In this document: piece by piece, positions 1-9,947 of the stretch
Layout of the letters: the number at the start of each line of letters is the position of its first letter
Position numbering within the stretch: position 1 is the first letter of the stretch
Origin: Caldilinea sp. CFX5
GTDB lineage: Bacteria > Chloroflexota > Anaerolineae > Caldilineales > Caldilineaceae
Assembly: GCA_021405325.1 (NCBI GenBank)
Contig: QWII01000053.1
Location: 1 to 64,000 of the forward strand
DNA length: 64,000 bases
Reading direction: 5' to 3'
Translations under genes and position numbers: made by a program
The notes under the pieces: model-generated
The model's input: the letters and a program-made list of their open reading frames with translations, nothing else
The model's database searches: none
Told to the model about the DNA's origin: nothing

Positions 1-52
1 TTTGTTGGCGACCAATGCCGAGATGCGCCGTTTGTGGGAGCGAGAGGAATAG
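1..52 (+). CDS. C-terminal end of an unidentified protein (partial)
   Basis: Frame 2 is open from the window edge to a TAG at 50-52 and reads LLATNAEMRRLWEREE. Its charged helical ending and the inverted repeat starting exactly at its stop codon suggest the tail of a real gene entering from the left. Too little is visible to name a product. Confidence 0.4.
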   Translation, partial: LLATNAEMRRLWEREE

Positions 53-125
53 CGGTGCGGATTCAGGTTACACAGATTTTTGCGGCCAAAAGCGATTAAT
101 CCGCGTAACCTGAATCCGCACCGCT
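51..125. terminator. Intergenic inverted repeat A (21-nt perfect arms)
   Basis: Arms 51-71 and 105-125 are exact reverse complements, separated by 33 nt. The left arm starts inside the stop codon of the upstream partial gene. The right arm ends 14 nt before the stop of the convergent subtilase gene, so the hairpin could serve both transcripts. There is no T-tract. The arm contains GCGGATTCAG, resembling the GGATTYAG core of repeats at 4787 and 41084. Confidence 0.75.
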
Positions 126-139
126 ACCCTCGATTACTG

Positions 140-1417
140 CTAGTAATTCGTAAACAACAGCCGGTTGGGCGACCCCGTCCCGCGGCTGAGGACAACGTTC
201 GCCGTGCTGTTGTTGATCAGCGCGCTGACAACCGTAGTGGGGGAAGCGCTTGGATTGCTCTGTAGATAGAGCGCCGCTACACCAGCCACATGGGGCGTCG
301 CCATGGACGTGCCGCTGAGGGTGGCGGTGGCGGTGTTACTGGTGTACCAGGCCGATTGGATGCTCGAACCGGGGGCAAAGAGATCGAGACAGGTGCCGTA
401 GTTCGAGTAGCTGGCGCGATAGTCGGTGGAAGTGGTCGCGCCCACAGTCAGCGCGGCGCCAACGCGCGCCGGGCTATAGTTACAGGCGTTGGCGTTGGAA
501 TTACCCGCCGCAATCGCGTAGGTCACGCCGGCGTTGATCGAGCTTTGCACGGCTGCATCCAGCGCACTAGAAGCGCTGCCCCCCAGACTCATATTGGCGA
601 CCATGGGGATCGAGGGGTTGGCCCGCTTCTGATTGGTTACCCAGTTGACGCCGGCAATCACGCCTGAATTTGAGCCGCTGCCACTGCAATTCAGGACACG
701 CACAGCATAGAGGGTCGCCCCTTTGGCCACCCCATAGGTGCTGCCGCCCACTGTACCGGCGACGTGCGTGCCGTGCCCGTTACAATCGGCGGCCGGTAAG
801 GAACCGTCGACCGCATCATAGCCATCTCTGGCGCGCGTGCCAAACTGGGTGTGGCTGATGCGAATGCCGGTGTCGATGATGTAGACGCGCACGCCGGCGC
901 CGGTGCGGTTATAGACAAAGGTGCTGTTGCGCGGTAGATTGCGTTGATCGCTGCGATCCAACCCCCACGGCGCATTGGTCTGTGTGGCTTCGACCACTTC
1001 CTCTTCCGCCAGACTAACGGTCATATCCTGTTCAACCAGTTCGACCCGCTCATCCTGGCTCAGACCCGCTACGCCGGCAGCGCTGCGTTCCTCCGCAAAC
1101 TTGATAGCGAAACCATTCAGGGCAGCGTCATAGGTGTGCAACAATTCGCCGCCGTAGGTTGCGGCCAGATCGGCGGCTGTAGCGGCGACGCTGGCGCTGC
1201 CGACCAGATCATCACGGAGGACAACAATGTATTGACCGGGAATCAATTCCCCGGCCGGCGGTGCATCCAGGGTTATCGTATCACCCTCGGTGGTAACCAG
1301 GGGTAAATAGACCGTTCTGCCCCCCTCTGTACTCTGAGCCAAAGCAGCGATTGTGTTGCTGAGTAGGAGCGTGCAAACAATCGCGATGACTAGGGAAACT
1401 CGCTTTGCATCTACCAT
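140..1417 (-). CDS. Secreted subtilisin-like serine protease (S8, proteinase K-like)
   Basis: This 425-residue protein starts with a hydrophobic signal peptide (about residues 7-28) and ATG at 1417 preceded by AAGGAA. An I9-type inhibitor propeptide follows (about 60-135, GQYIVVL to VELVEQD). The S8 catalytic domain runs from about 165 to the end. The triad is Asp182 (IIDTGI), His215 (NGHGTHVAG) and Ser371 (LSGTSMATPHVAG), with oxyanion Asn306 (AAGNS). It should be exported and self-activating, degrading extracellular protein. No sorting signal is visible after the catalytic domain. Convergent with the partial gene at the window edge. Confidence 0.93.
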   Translation of the reverse strand: MVDAKRVSLVIAIVCTLLLSNTIAALAQSTEGGRTVYLPLVTTEGDTITLDAPPAGELIPGQYIVVLRDDLVGSASVAATAADLAATYGGELLHTYDAALNGFAIKFAEERSAAGVAGLSQDERVELVEQDMTVSLAEEEVVEATQTNAPWGLDRSDQRNLPRNSTFVYNRTGAGVRVYIIDTGIRISHTQFGTRARDGYDAVDGSLPAADCNGHGTHVAGTVGGSTYGVAKGATLYAVRVLNCSGSGSNSGVIAGVNWVTNQKRANPSIPMVANMSLGGSASSALDAAVQSSINAGVTYAIAAGNSNANACNYSPARVGAALTVGATTSTDYRASYSNYGTCLDLFAPGSSIQSAWYTSNTATATLSGTSMATPHVAGVAALYLQSNPSASPTTVVSALINNSTANVVLSRGTGSPNRLLFTNY

Positions 1418-1471
1418 CTCTCAATTCCTTTCCGTACGAAAACAAGTGAACGATCTGAAGCAAGGTTCGTT

Positions 1472-1508
1472 GGTGCAAAAACCATTGCACCGATCAATGG
1501 CGGTGCAA
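1472..1508. promoter_or_regulatory. Alternating GGTGCAA repeats upstream of the subtilase gene
   Basis: GGTGCAA occurs at 1472-1478, its reverse complement at 1485-1491 and the direct form again at 1502-1508, giving two overlapping palindromes 55-91 nt upstream of the subtilase start. The spacing fits a repressor or activator operator. No regulator can be assigned. Confidence 0.3.
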
Positions 1509-1817
1509 GGCAGAGTACAATGAAAACTGCGGTAAGGGCGTTTACTTCAGTAGTTTAAACTTACTTTGTTTTCTAGATATTGGCAAGCGATGGATGTCCC
1601 AAACGGATGACGAGGAGCGTAAGTTTTTTTTAGAATGAGGATTCTACCAGCGGGCGGGCCGTGCAGTCTGTCGGGAGTCTAACAACAAGTTGCTGATTGT
1701 ATCGAAATCGTGTTGTGATCGGCGGGCAGGCGTAACCCAGCATTATAGGAATTGGCGCGTTGGGCCGTCAAAAAAAAACGTACCGTAGTCAAATGATCGG
1801 TGTTGGGTGGGCGTGGA

Positions 1818-1942
1818 GGAGGTAGACAGGTAGATAGGTAGATAGGTAGATAGGTAGATAGGTAGACAGGTAGACAGGGAAACAGGTAGACAGGGAAACA
1901 GGTAGACAGGTAAACAGGTAGACAGGGAAACAGGTAGACAGG
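1818..1942. repeat. Tandem repeat of 8-12 nt GGTAGAYAGG-type units
   Basis: About 125 bp are built from degenerate GGTAGACAGG, TAGATAGG and GGGAAACAGG units. The array lies 3' of the lipoprotein gene (minus strand) in a 586-nt gap, and its last units pair with the arm at 1961-1985. The rest of the gap (about 1510-1817) shows no gene. Units are too short and no spacers exist, so this is not CRISPR. Confidence 0.85.
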
Positions 1943-1985
1943 TATTGTCGGCGAAGTCCCTATCTACCTGTTTCCCTGTCTACCT
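1916..1985. terminator. Inverted repeat B formed with the tandem repeat
   Basis: Arms 1916-1940 and 1961-1985 match at 24 of 25 positions around a 20-nt loop. The hairpin begins 18 nt after the stop of the minus-strand lipoprotein gene. Because the left arm is part of a repeat array, several registers of pairing are possible. Confidence 0.65.
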
Positions 1986-2003
1986 ATCTACCTCCTTCAA
2001 AGC

Positions 2004-3296
2004 TTAATAAAGCACTAAGGCGCCCTGTGCTTGGACCGTAAAGCGGTCGTATTGGATGGCCGGATCGGGAACGACGATCGAATAGCTCGTGGTTTCATCA
2101 GCGGCCAGGTTCGGTTTGCTGACGGTTCCCTGGTAGACATCGACCACGGCGCCGCTCTTATCATAGAAGGTGGCAACCACGACAATGTTGTTGACCCCAA
2201 CCGAGCCATCGTTGCGCAACTCACCAAAGATCTCCAGTTGCCCATCGGTGTGCGTCTCCTGGCTGAGAATGGTCAACTCCTGATTGTCAATAATGCTGAT
2301 GTCATCCCAGACCAGGGTCAGGTCATAGCGGCTGATATTGCCGCTGCTGGGGATCGACAGCTTGAAGGGGCTGCTCAACTCAATGCCAATGCGCGCCAAC
2401 AGGGCGACCGTCTCTTGCGCCCCCACCAGTGCGCCACTGGCATCGTAGAAAGAGGCAATCACCTTGACATTAAAGACCGGATACCCCACATTGTTGATGA
2501 CCTCGCCCACCACCGTATAGAGGCCATTCGCTTCATAGCCGCGATGGCTGCCCAGGAAGACGGCGGCGGGAACGGGGGTGGCGGTGGGCAATGGCGTGGT
2601 GGGAGGTGGCGCCGCCGGCGGGGTTGTGGTGAGCGCACGCGTCGGCGTGACGGTTGGCGTACCGGTTGTGCGGGTCGGCGTACCGGTGGCGCTGCGGGTG
2701 GCGGTCGTTGTTGCGGTCGGCACAGGGGTGACACTGCCGGTCGGCGACGGTGTTCGGGTGCCGGGTTGGGTGGTGGCTGGCGGCGTTCGGGTCAACGGGG
2801 CGCTGGTGGGCGGCGCCGGCGTTCCGGTCGCGGTGATCGTGCCGGTGGGGGTCAACGGTGGCGTCCCCGGTGGGCGGGTTGTACTCGTGGCGGTGATTGT
2901 GCCGGTCGGTGTGACAGGGGGCGTACCGGTTGTTGTTACAGTGGCTGTTACAGTGGCTGTTGCCGTGACGGTTGCCGTGCCCGTGAGCGTGGCGGTGGGC
3001 GTGACCGGTGTCGTGGCGGTAGCCGTCACTGTGGCCGTCACTGTGGCCGTCGGTGTCGCCGTTGTTGTCATGACAGGGGTTGTGGTGAGGGGGAGCGTCG
3101 CTGTCAATGGGGGCGTCAGCGGGGCGCTTACCGGATGCGTTGTTGTGTTCGGCGTGTTGCCAATCAATGTAACCGGGAGCATAGGCGGCAGATCGATGCG
3201 CAGCCCACCATCGGGGCGCACCTGGATCACACAGCCGGCGACGAGGAAGAGCAAGCCAATGGCCGCAAGCGCTGTGGGCAGAGTAAGTCGATTCAT
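2004..3296 (-). CDS. Thr/Pro-rich lipoprotein with FxLYD-type C-terminal domains
   Basis: An ATG at 3296 preceded by GGGAGG gives 430 residues; an upstream in-frame ATG at 3335 lacks a good ribosome site. The lipobox LVAGC is near residue 20. A long low-complexity segment of TATVTATV and PPTPT type (about 55-240) is probably an extended wall- or surface-spanning linker. The C-terminal 190 residues hold two similar beta domains (GLYTVVGEVINN... and GQLEIFGELRNDG...) of the FxLYD type found in surface proteins. It should be a membrane-anchored surface protein of unknown ligand. The repeat-coded linker gives long shadow frames on the plus strand. Confidence 0.8.
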   Translation of the reverse strand: MNRLTLPTALAAIGLLFLVAGCVIQVRPDGGLRIDLPPMLPVTLIGNTPNTTTHPVSAPLTPPLTATLPLTTTPVMTTTATPTATVTATVTATATTPVTPTATLTGTATVTATATVTATVTTTGTPPVTPTGTITATSTTRPPGTPPLTPTGTITATGTPAPPTSAPLTRTPPATTQPGTRTPSPTGSVTPVPTATTTATRSATGTPTRTTGTPTVTPTRALTTTPPAAPPPTTPLPTATPVPAAVFLGSHRGYEANGLYTVVGEVINNVGYPVFNVKVIASFYDASGALVGAQETVALLARIGIELSSPFKLSIPSSGNISRYDLTLVWDDISIIDNQELTILSQETHTDGQLEIFGELRNDGSVGVNNIVVVATFYDKSGAVVDVYQGTVSKPNLAADETTSYSIVVPDPAIQYDRFTVQAQGALVLY

Positions 3297-3472
3297 GAAG
3301 CCTCCCCTGGCGATAAAGAGCCGATCATCATGCAAATTGTAGGCTCATCTTACCATTAAAATGACGCAGCGAAAAGTGAGGTTATCAGGAAAGGCGGAAA
3401 GAGTGTTTGTCAATCTGTCCACTTTGCTGCATACTTGCCCCAAGCAAATTTTCTGTAATGATTAGGCTGGGC

Positions 3473-3543
3473 CTACCCTGCCTGGAAGCGGCAACTACCG
3501 CTCTGTCATTGTGAACGTTTTCCGCCTCTTCCAGGCAGGGTAG
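3473..3543. repeat. Inverted repeat C (16-nt perfect arms) in a divergent gap
   Basis: Arms 3473-3488 (CTACCCTGCCTGGAAG) and 3528-3543 are exact reverse complements with a 39-nt spacer. It lies between the divergent lipoprotein and M20 peptidase genes, so it cannot be a simple terminator for either. It could be an operator, a cruciform site or a mobile repeat copy. The gap of about 310 nt holds no other feature I can support. Confidence 0.65.
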
Positions 3544-3607
3544 CCGAGTCCTTTCTCATTGCTACCCAAAACATGGGCTACCCAAAACAACAAGGACCAA
3601 GCACACT

Positions 3608-4789
3608 ATGACCACCCTATCGTCATCCACCATTCAGACCATTCAACGCGCCGTCAACCAGCAGCGGCTTATGGAGACAGCCATTGCCCTGGTGGACGTT
3701 CCCAGCCCCACCTGTTCCGCCGGCGCCGTCGCCGACCGCCTGGCGGCTATCCTCACCGCCGACGGTTTTACCGTTGAACGTCCCGTCGCCGACTGGCCCG
3801 AAGCGCCGGCTGTGGTTGTACACTTTCAGAGCGGCAAGCCGGGGCGAACCCTGCAATTTGACGGCCACCTGGACACGGTTCATCTCCCCTTTGTGCCGCC
3901 CCGTGTGGAAAATGGCATCTTCTACGGCTCCGGCGCTTCGGACATGAAAGGGGGGATTGCCGCCTTTGTCGAAGCCCTGCGCGTCTTACGCGAAACTAAT
4001 GCTTTGCCCGGCGGCGGTATTCTGCTCACCGCCCATGATCACCACGAAGGGCCGTGGGGCGATCGGCGGCAAGTCTATGCCTTTATGCGCGACGGCATTG
4101 TCGGCGATGCCGTGTTACTGCCCGAATACCTGGCGGATCGGCTACCGGTGGCCGGCCGCGGCATGGCGATCTTCGAGGTGCGCATCACGCGCGATGGCGA
4201 GCCGGTGCATGAAGTATTACGCCCTGTCGGCATTGCCGATGTGGTCAAGACCGGCACAACCCTGGTCAACCGGCTCTATGACCTGGGTGAGCGGCTCAAA
4301 AGCGTGACGGCGCCCTATGTCGGTTCGGATACGACCTTTGTGGGGCGGATTCAGGCCGGCGAAATTTATAATCAGTCGCCGACGCTCTGCACGGTCAACG
4401 GCACCCGGCGCTGGGTGACGCCGGGGCAGGCCAAAACTGTGCAAGCCGAATTTGAACAACTGGTGCAAGCGCTGGCGCAAGAAACCAACACCCATATCAC
4501 CGTCGATTATCACATCCAAGGGGAAGCCTGGCAGCTTGACCCGGCCCAACCGATTGTCACCGCGTTTCAAGATGCCTATAGCGCCGTCACCGGCGCGCCC
4601 TTGGCTTTGGGCGCCAAGCCCTTTGTCGATGACGGCAGCTCCTACATCGCGACCGGCGGCATTCCCGCCATCACCCACGGGCCGGATGCCAAGGGCGCCC
4701 ATACCCTCAACGAAGCCGTCCCCGTGGCTGAACTGGTGCGGGTGGCGCAGGTTTATGCCCTGACGGCAATTGGCTTTTGCGGGGGGTGA
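3608..4789 (+). CDS. M20-family metallohydrolase (ArgE/DapE/YgeY-like)
   Basis: This 393-residue protein has the M20 di-zinc layout: His87 and Asp89 in GHLDTV, Asp112 in SDMKGG, Glu147 in HHEGPWGD, and a C-terminal GPDAKGAHTLNE metal-binding His. The acidic pair usual after the third motif (EE) is HE here, so the general base may be displaced. Best guess is a cytoplasmic aminoacylase, deacetylase or carboxypeptidase in amino-acid or ureide use; YgeY-type hydrolases are similar in layout. Start ATG 3608 follows AAGGA. It converges with an amidase gene, and its stop lies inside inverted repeat D. Confidence 0.85.
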   Translation: MTTLSSSTIQTIQRAVNQQRLMETAIALVDVPSPTCSAGAVADRLAAILTADGFTVERPVADWPEAPAVVVHFQSGKPGRTLQFDGHLDTVHLPFVPPRVENGIFYGSGASDMKGGIAAFVEALRVLRETNALPGGGILLTAHDHHEGPWGDRRQVYAFMRDGIVGDAVLLPEYLADRLPVAGRGMAIFEVRITRDGEPVHEVLRPVGIADVVKTGTTLVNRLYDLGERLKSVTAPYVGSDTTFVGRIQAGEIYNQSPTLCTVNGTRRWVTPGQAKTVQAEFEQLVQALAQETNTHITVDYHIQGEAWQLDPAQPIVTAFQDAYSAVTGAPLALGAKPFVDDGSSYIATGGIPAITHGPDAKGAHTLNEAVPVAELVRVAQVYALTAIGFCGG

Positions 4790-4886
4790 ACACAACAACG
4801 GATTTAGGCAGGAACGGATTCGTCGTGGGACCAACGAATCGTCGATCAATATAATCCGCTGCTTCCTAAATCCGTTGTTGTGTTCA
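4787..4886. terminator. Inverted repeat D (22-nt perfect arms) between convergent genes
   Basis: Arms 4787-4808 and 4865-4886 are exact complements. The left arm begins at the M20 peptidase stop codon and the right arm ends 8 nt from the amidase stop. Inside the 56-nt loop GATTCGT and ACGAATC form a second short stem. The arm carries ACAACGGATTTAG followed by AACGGATT, closely resembling repeat O at 41084. Probable bidirectional terminator or 3'-end stabiliser. Confidence 0.75.
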
Positions 4887-4894
4887 CTGCCCGC

Positions 4895-6289
4895 TCACAA
4901 TAATGGTGGCCGGCGGGTGTGCCACTCCGTCGCTTGTTCATAAGCGTGGCCGACGCGACAAAGGAGATCTTCTTCAAAGTGACGCCCCACGAATTGCAGG
5001 CTGATCGGCAAGCCGTTGCTATCAAAACCGCAGGGTAGCGAGAGCGTCGGGTTGCGGCTGAAGTTGAAGACATAGGTGTAGCGGGTGCGGACGTAGCCTT
5101 CCTGAAGGATGGCGTTGCCTTGGGCATCCATCAGTGGCGCCGTGGTCGGCATGGTGGGGCAGAGCAGCAGATCCATCTGTTCAAAGAGCGGATCAAACTG
5201 GCTGGCGAAGGTTTCACGCAGGGCGTGGGCTTTGGCGTAGTCCTGCGCCCGCAATTTGGCCGTGTTGTCGAGCAGTTCGCGGAAAGGGCCATAGTCGGCG
5301 GCGCGTTCAGGGTACATCCCTTCATGCGCCACCAGCGCGTCGGCGCCGGTGAGGGTCAGCCAGGCTTGGGTGGTAGTCGGCATATCCGGCTCCGGCACGG
5401 TCACAGCGACAAGATGCGCGCCCAATTCGGCCAGCACCCGCACGGTCTCCTTGACGGCTGCGCTGACATCGGGGTGGACGCCTTCGGTAATGTAGCGTTC
5501 ATCCACCCCGATGCGCACCCCGGCGACGCCTTGCGCCAACGCCGCCAGGTAATCCGGCACGGGCCGGCGACTGGCGGTAGGATCGAGCGGGTCGGGACCG
5601 GCCATGGCTTGCAACATGGCGGCGGCATCAGCCACACTGCGCGTCAACGGGCCAATATGATCGAGCGAGGCCGCCAACGGAAAGACGCCCGCCCGGCTGA
5701 CGCGTCCGTAGGTCGGTTTTAAGCCCACGACGCCGCAGGAGGCTGCCGGGAAGCGGATCGAGCCGCCGGTGTCCGTGCCGATGGCGCCAAAACAGAGGCC
5801 CGCCGCCGTCGCTACACCAGAGCCGCTGGAGGAGACGCCCGGCCAGCGCCCTTCACCCCACGGGTTGAGCGGAATCGGGCGATAGGGGTGGTGCCAGCGC
5901 AGGGCGAACTCGGTCAGATGCAGCTTACCCAAGATGATGGCGCCGGCCTGTTGCAATTTCCAGACGGCAGTGGCATTCTGGTCAGGCCGCCAGTTGGTCA
6001 ACATTTGGGAGCCACAGGTGGTGACTGTGCCTTTCATAAAACAGAGATCCTTCACCGCCAACGGGATGCCGTGGAGCGGGCTGCGATAATGGCCGCCGAC
6101 AATTTCCGCTTCGGCGGCTGCGGCTTGGGCCAGCGCCTGGTCGGCCAGCACGGTGACATAACTGTGAAAACGCTTGTCAAGCGCGTCAATCCGGTCGAGC
6201 ATCTGGCGTGTCAACTCGACGGGCGAGAGTTTACGCGCTTCAATTTGTTGGGCAACGTCCATGAGGGTTGCCAGGGCGAGAGCGGTCAT
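4895..6289 (-). CDS. Amidase signature family hydrolase (GatA-like)
   Basis: 464 residues with the amidase-signature core. Lys80 (PLAVKDL), the cis-Ser in GVSSSGSG (about 154-155) and nucleophile Ser177 in TDTGGSIRFP form the Ser-cisSer-Lys triad. The sequence continues with the expected CGVVGLKPTYGRVSR. It hydrolyses an amide; substrate is unknown. It is more likely a stand-alone amidase than GatA because no gatB or gatC is nearby. Start ATG 6289 has GGAGGG 8 nt upstream. Convergent with the M20 peptidase; the pair might handle related amino-acid derivatives, but they are not co-transcribed. Confidence 0.9.
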   Translation of the reverse strand: MTALALATLMDVAQQIEARKLSPVELTRQMLDRIDALDKRFHSYVTVLADQALAQAAAAEAEIVGGHYRSPLHGIPLAVKDLCFMKGTVTTCGSQMLTNWRPDQNATAVWKLQQAGAIILGKLHLTEFALRWHHPYRPIPLNPWGEGRWPGVSSSGSGVATAAGLCFGAIGTDTGGSIRFPAASCGVVGLKPTYGRVSRAGVFPLAASLDHIGPLTRSVADAAAMLQAMAGPDPLDPTASRRPVPDYLAALAQGVAGVRIGVDERYITEGVHPDVSAAVKETVRVLAELGAHLVAVTVPEPDMPTTTQAWLTLTGADALVAHEGMYPERAADYGPFRELLDNTAKLRAQDYAKAHALRETFASQFDPLFEQMDLLLCPTMPTTAPLMDAQGNAILQEGYVRTRYTYVFNFSRNPTLSLPCGFDSNGLPISLQFVGRHFEEDLLCRVGHAYEQATEWHTRRPPLL

Positions 6290-6569
6290 GCAAAAATCCC
6301 TCCAGTTTGCTAAGGTTTTGACAATCTGCCGGGGAGAAGAAAAACGTTTCTCTTTTTAATAGACCGCAACACCGCCGCGCTTGCAATCGACCGACACTGG
6401 ACGACGCGACTTCACGACTGCGGACTATTAATTATTATAGACACAAGCGCATTGTTTCAGCAATCTGAATTTGATGTTACTGATATGGCTTGATATGATG
6501 TTTTATAGATGGCTCAAGTCGGGTCATCCTGATCATTCAACCTGGCAAGCAACAAGGGAGTACGCATTT

Positions 6570-7397
6570 ATGGCCGGCTTGAGCGCAGGCGCCACCGATT
6601 TCACCTTTATCCATCTCACCGATCTCCATCTCGTCGCGAGCGATGAGGGGCAGGTCAATGGTCAGTACCCGACCCAACGGTTACGCTGTGTATTGGCGCG
6701 CCTGCGCGCCACCGAGTTGACCCCTGCTTTCATTCTCATCACTGGCGATCTGGTCAACAACGGGCAAGCAACCGAGTATCACACCCTCAACCGGCTGCTG
6801 CCGGAGTTACAAAGCTTTGGCGCACCGGTATTGTTGGGGATGGGCAACCATGATGCACGGTCTCCCTTCCGGCAATTGATCCTGGGCGAAGCGGTCATGG
6901 CTGAACCGGACCCCTATTACCATAGCACGCTCATCAATGGCGTCAATGTGATTATGCTCGATAGCCAGGTGCCGAACCAGGTGCATGGCTATCTGGACGA
7001 GACCCAGTTGGCCTGGTTAGCCGATGAATTAGCCAAACCTGTAGCGATTGGGCATCTGATCGCCCTCCATCATCCGCCGGTAAGCAGCACCGTCGCGCTA
7101 CTGGAGCCGCTGGGGCTGCACAATGCCGACGCGTTAGCGGCAGTTGTGGCCAAGCATACCAATGTACTTGGCATCCTGAGTGGTCACATTCATTACAACC
7201 ATGTTGCCCGCTTCGCTAACACCGTAGCTTTTACCACGCCGGCCGTACTCTATACGATTGATCCGGGTGTCCAGAAAAATTTTCGGATGACCGACGGCTC
7301 CGGCTTTGCCATCGGTACAGTGCGTCAGGGCCAACTGTTTATGAACACGGTGATGGTGGCCAGTGGCGAAACCGAACTGGGCTACCGCCAGCTATAA
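6570..7397 (+). CDS. Class III cyclic-nucleotide-type metallophosphoesterase (CpdA-like)
   Basis: ATG 6570 follows AAGGGAG and gives 275 residues; the frame is open from 6471 but the earlier start has no ribosome site. Calcineurin-like metal motifs occur in order: LTDLHL, TGDLVNNG, GMGNHDAR, ALHHPP and SGHIHYN. This arrangement is typical of the CpdA/Icc class, which hydrolyses cAMP or other phosphodiesters, so substrate remains open. Cytosolic; no signal peptide. It converges with the dehydrogenase gene over a 53-nt gap, one of the few gene ends here without a long inverted repeat. Confidence 0.88.
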   Translation: MAGLSAGATDFTFIHLTDLHLVASDEGQVNGQYPTQRLRCVLARLRATELTPAFILITGDLVNNGQATEYHTLNRLLPELQSFGAPVLLGMGNHDARSPFRQLILGEAVMAEPDPYYHSTLINGVNVIMLDSQVPNQVHGYLDETQLAWLADELAKPVAIGHLIALHHPPVSSTVALLEPLGLHNADALAAVVAKHTNVLGILSGHIHYNHVARFANTVAFTTPAVLYTIDPGVQKNFRMTDGSGFAIGTVRQGQLFMNTVMVASGETELGYRQL

Positions 7398-7450
7398 ACT
7401 AGTCGGCAACGGGCAGAGCGGGCTGATCACAGACGCGGCGCAGATATACC

Positions 7451-9925
7451 CTAGATCCCGAAGCGATTGCGCCGCAGAATTTCACTCATCGCCTGACGGG
7501 TGGTCGGCTGGTGACCGGGCAAGGGCAGGATACGTTCATGCAAAGTGTCAATAATCCACGCCGTCTGCGGAAAGAAGGCTTCCTCCAATTCGGCGCTCGG
7601 TACAATCCAGTTACGCGCCCCCACCACCGCCACCGGGCCATCCAGGTAATTAAAAGCTAATTGGCTAATGTTGGACGCCATTGTGTGCAGGAACGACCCG
7701 CGTTCACAGGCGTCAGAGGCCAGGATCACTCGTCCGGTCTTTTTTACCGATTCAACTATCGGCGCATAATTGAGCGGGTTGAGAAAGCGGGCGTCGATCA
7801 CTTCCATCGAAAGGCCATAGTACTGCTGCAACTGATCCGCCGCCGCCAGCGCCCGGTAGAGGGTAGCGCCAATGGTAATGATGGTGAGGTCACTGCCCGT
7901 GCGGCGGATGGCCGGTTCACCCAGCGGCACTTCATAATACTCTTTGGGCACGCCGCCGGGGACAACGGTTTCCGGTTCCGTATAAAGTCGTTGGCTTTCA
8001 AAAAAGACGACGGGGTCACTGCCACGCAAGGCCAACGCCAACATGCCTTTGGCGTCGTAGGGCGTGGCTGGAAACATGACTTGCAGACCAGGAATGTGGG
8101 CGCAGAGGGCTGTCCAATCCTGGGAATGTTGCGCGCCATACTTCGAGCCGACCGAAACGCGCAACACCAACGGCATGGTGAGGACGCCGGCGCTCATCGA
8201 TTGCCACTTTGCCATCTGGTTGAAAATTTCATCACCGGCGCGACCCATAAAGTCGCAATACATCAATTCAGCGACGACCCGCCCACCGCTCAACGCATAC
8301 CCAACGGCGGTGCCGACAATCGCCGCTTCGGAGATGGGCGAATTGAAAAGGCGATGATAGGGCAACATTTCGGTCAGGCCGCGATAGACGCCAAAGGCGC
8401 CGCCCCAATCACGGTTTTCCTCGCCATAGGCCACCATCGTCGGATCCAGGTGAAAGCGTTCGGCCATGGCTTCAAAGAGCGCTTCGGCGTAGGTCAGGCA
8501 TTTGAGTTTGGGCAACGCTTTGCCGCTCTCATCCAACCCAAAGCGGAATTTGGCTTGCGTCGTTTGCCAGCGGCTATTGGCTAACGACTGTAAGACTTCG
8601 GGCGTGCGGTCGTCAAAGCGATCAACCGGCTTGTCGGCAAACATCAAACCGCCGATCTCCTCACCGCCAATCGCCATACGAGGCGAAAGTTCTAACGAGA
8701 CTGCCGCGGCTACCACCTGGCGCAACCGGCCCTGCACTTCTTCAATCGTCGCATCCAATTCATCCTCGGTGGCAAAGCCATTCTCCACCAGATAGGCGCG
8801 ATAGGCGATCAAGGAATCATGTTGCCGCCAGAGGTCGATCTCTTCTCTGGTGCGATAGGCCATGGCATCAGAGGGTGAATGGCCGGAGAAGCGGTAGGTG
8901 ACGGTGTCGAGTAGCACCGGCCCTTCACCGGCTTCTAAAATTTTCCGTTTGCGTTCAATGGCATCAGCCACGGCTAAGGGGTTGAAACCATCGACCCGTT
9001 CGGCGTGCATCCCCGCCGGGTTGACGCCTAACCCGGCGCGCGCCAGTACCCCGATCCCCATCGTCTCGCCCACGGGTTGGCCGCCCATACCATAAAAATT
9101 GTTCATAAAGTTAAACAACATGGGTGGCGCGCCGCCAATTTCTTTATCCCAGAGCGTGCGATATTGATCCATCGCCGCAAAGATCATCGCTTCCCAGACC
9201 GGCCCGCAGCCCAACGAGGCGTCGCCGATGTTGGCGATGACAATCCCCGGTTTGCGGTTGATCCGTTTAAAGAGCGCCGCCCCCGTGGCAATGTCCGCCG
9301 AACCGCCGACCAGCGCATTGTTGGGCATCACGCCAAAGGGGGGGAAGAAGGCGTGCATGGAACCGCCCATGCCCTGGTTAAAGCCGGTTTTGCGGGCAAA
9401 GATTTCGGCCAGCGCGCCGTAGAGGGTGTAGTCCAGCGCAACTTCTTTGAGTGAGTCGCCGCTTTTGTGCGCAGTACTAAAGTGTTCGACCGCGCGTAAC
9501 GGCGCGCCGTCCATATAGCTTTCCATGATCGTCTGCAAAGCCGCTTCACTCAACTTGTCGATGGCCGCGAAACTTTTGGCCAAAATATCGCCGTGGCTGC
9601 GATGAGAGCCAAAGATGAAATCATCCGGCGTCAGCGCCAATGCCTGACCGACCACGGCAGCTTCCTGCCCAATCGAGAGATGGGCGGGGCCTTTGTGGTT
9701 ATAGGCAGTGCCTTCGTAGACCCCCTCCTTTTTGATGCGGTCGAGCATACTTTCAAATTCACGGATGTAGACCATGTCACGGTAGAGTCGCACCAGCGTG
9801 GCGGCGCCATATTTGGCAACTTCAGCAGCAGGGTTAGCGATGTATTGGTTGAGCGGAATTTCCGGCGCACGCAGGGTAGCGGCCTGACGCGCTTCGGTCG
9901 GATCGATCAAGATGGCTTTGGTCAT
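7451..9925 (-). CDS. Fused 2-oxoacid dehydrogenase E1 alpha-beta (thiamine-dependent)
   Basis: 824 residues from ATG 9925; the frame extends to 10012 but only through the promoter and operator. Residues 1 to about 375 form the E1-alpha domain with the thiamine diphosphate motif [13 protein letters not shown]...MNNFYGMGG. After a linker, about 490-824 form E1-beta ([43 protein letters not shown]). It resembles branched-chain or acetoin-type E1 components, which decarboxylate a 2-oxoacid for an E2 acyltransferase. No E2 or E3 gene is in the window. It is divergent from a SorC-type regulator, which probably controls it through the operator at 9948. Confidence 0.9.
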   Translation of the reverse strand: MTKAILIDPTEARQAATLRAPEIPLNQYIANPAAEVAKYGAATLVRLYRDMVYIREFESMLDRIKKEGVYEGTAYNHKGPAHLSIGQEAAVVGQALALTPDDFIFGSHRSHGDILAKSFAAIDKLSEAALQTIMESYMDGAPLRAVEHFSTAHKSGDSLKEVALDYTLYGALAEIFARKTGFNQGMGGSMHAFFPPFGVMPNNALVGGSADIATGAALFKRINRKPGIVIANIGDASLGCGPVWEAMIFAAMDQYRTLWDKEIGGAPPMLFNFMNNFYGMGGQPVGETMGIGVLARAGLGVNPAGMHAERVDGFNPLAVADAIERKRKILEAGEGPVLLDTVTYRFSGHSPSDAMAYRTREEIDLWRQHDSLIAYRAYLVENGFATEDELDATIEEVQGRLRQVVAAAVSLELSPRMAIGGEEIGGLMFADKPVDRFDDRTPEVLQSLANSRWQTTQAKFRFGLDESGKALPKLKCLTYAEALFEAMAERFHLDPTMVAYGEENRDWGGAFGVYRGLTEMLPYHRLFNSPISEAAIVGTAVGYALSGGRVVAELMYCDFMGRAGDEIFNQMAKWQSMSAGVLTMPLVLRVSVGSKYGAQHSQDWTALCAHIPGLQVMFPATPYDAKGMLALALRGSDPVVFFESQRLYTEPETVVPGGVPKEYYEVPLGEPAIRRTGSDLTIITIGATLYRALAAADQLQQYYGLSMEVIDARFLNPLNYAPIVESVKKTGRVILASDACERGSFLHTMASNISQLAFNYLDGPVAVVGARNWIVPSAELEEAFFPQTAWIIDTLHERILPLPGHQPTTRQAMSEILRRNRFGI

Positions 9926-9947
9926 AACCTTTGTCCTATAAAAATCT

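Noticed and set aside
1818..1942. CRISPR array
   Set aside because: Units are 8-12 nt without spacers; no cas genes nearby.
2031..3359. Long plus-strand ORF rich in Gly and Arg
   Set aside because: It is the complement of the Thr/Pro-rich linker of the minus-strand lipoprotein; no start signal or recognisable domain.
7398..7450. Inverted repeat between the convergent phosphoesterase and E1 genes
   Set aside because: No complementary arms of useful length; this gap is a genuine exception to the repeat pattern.
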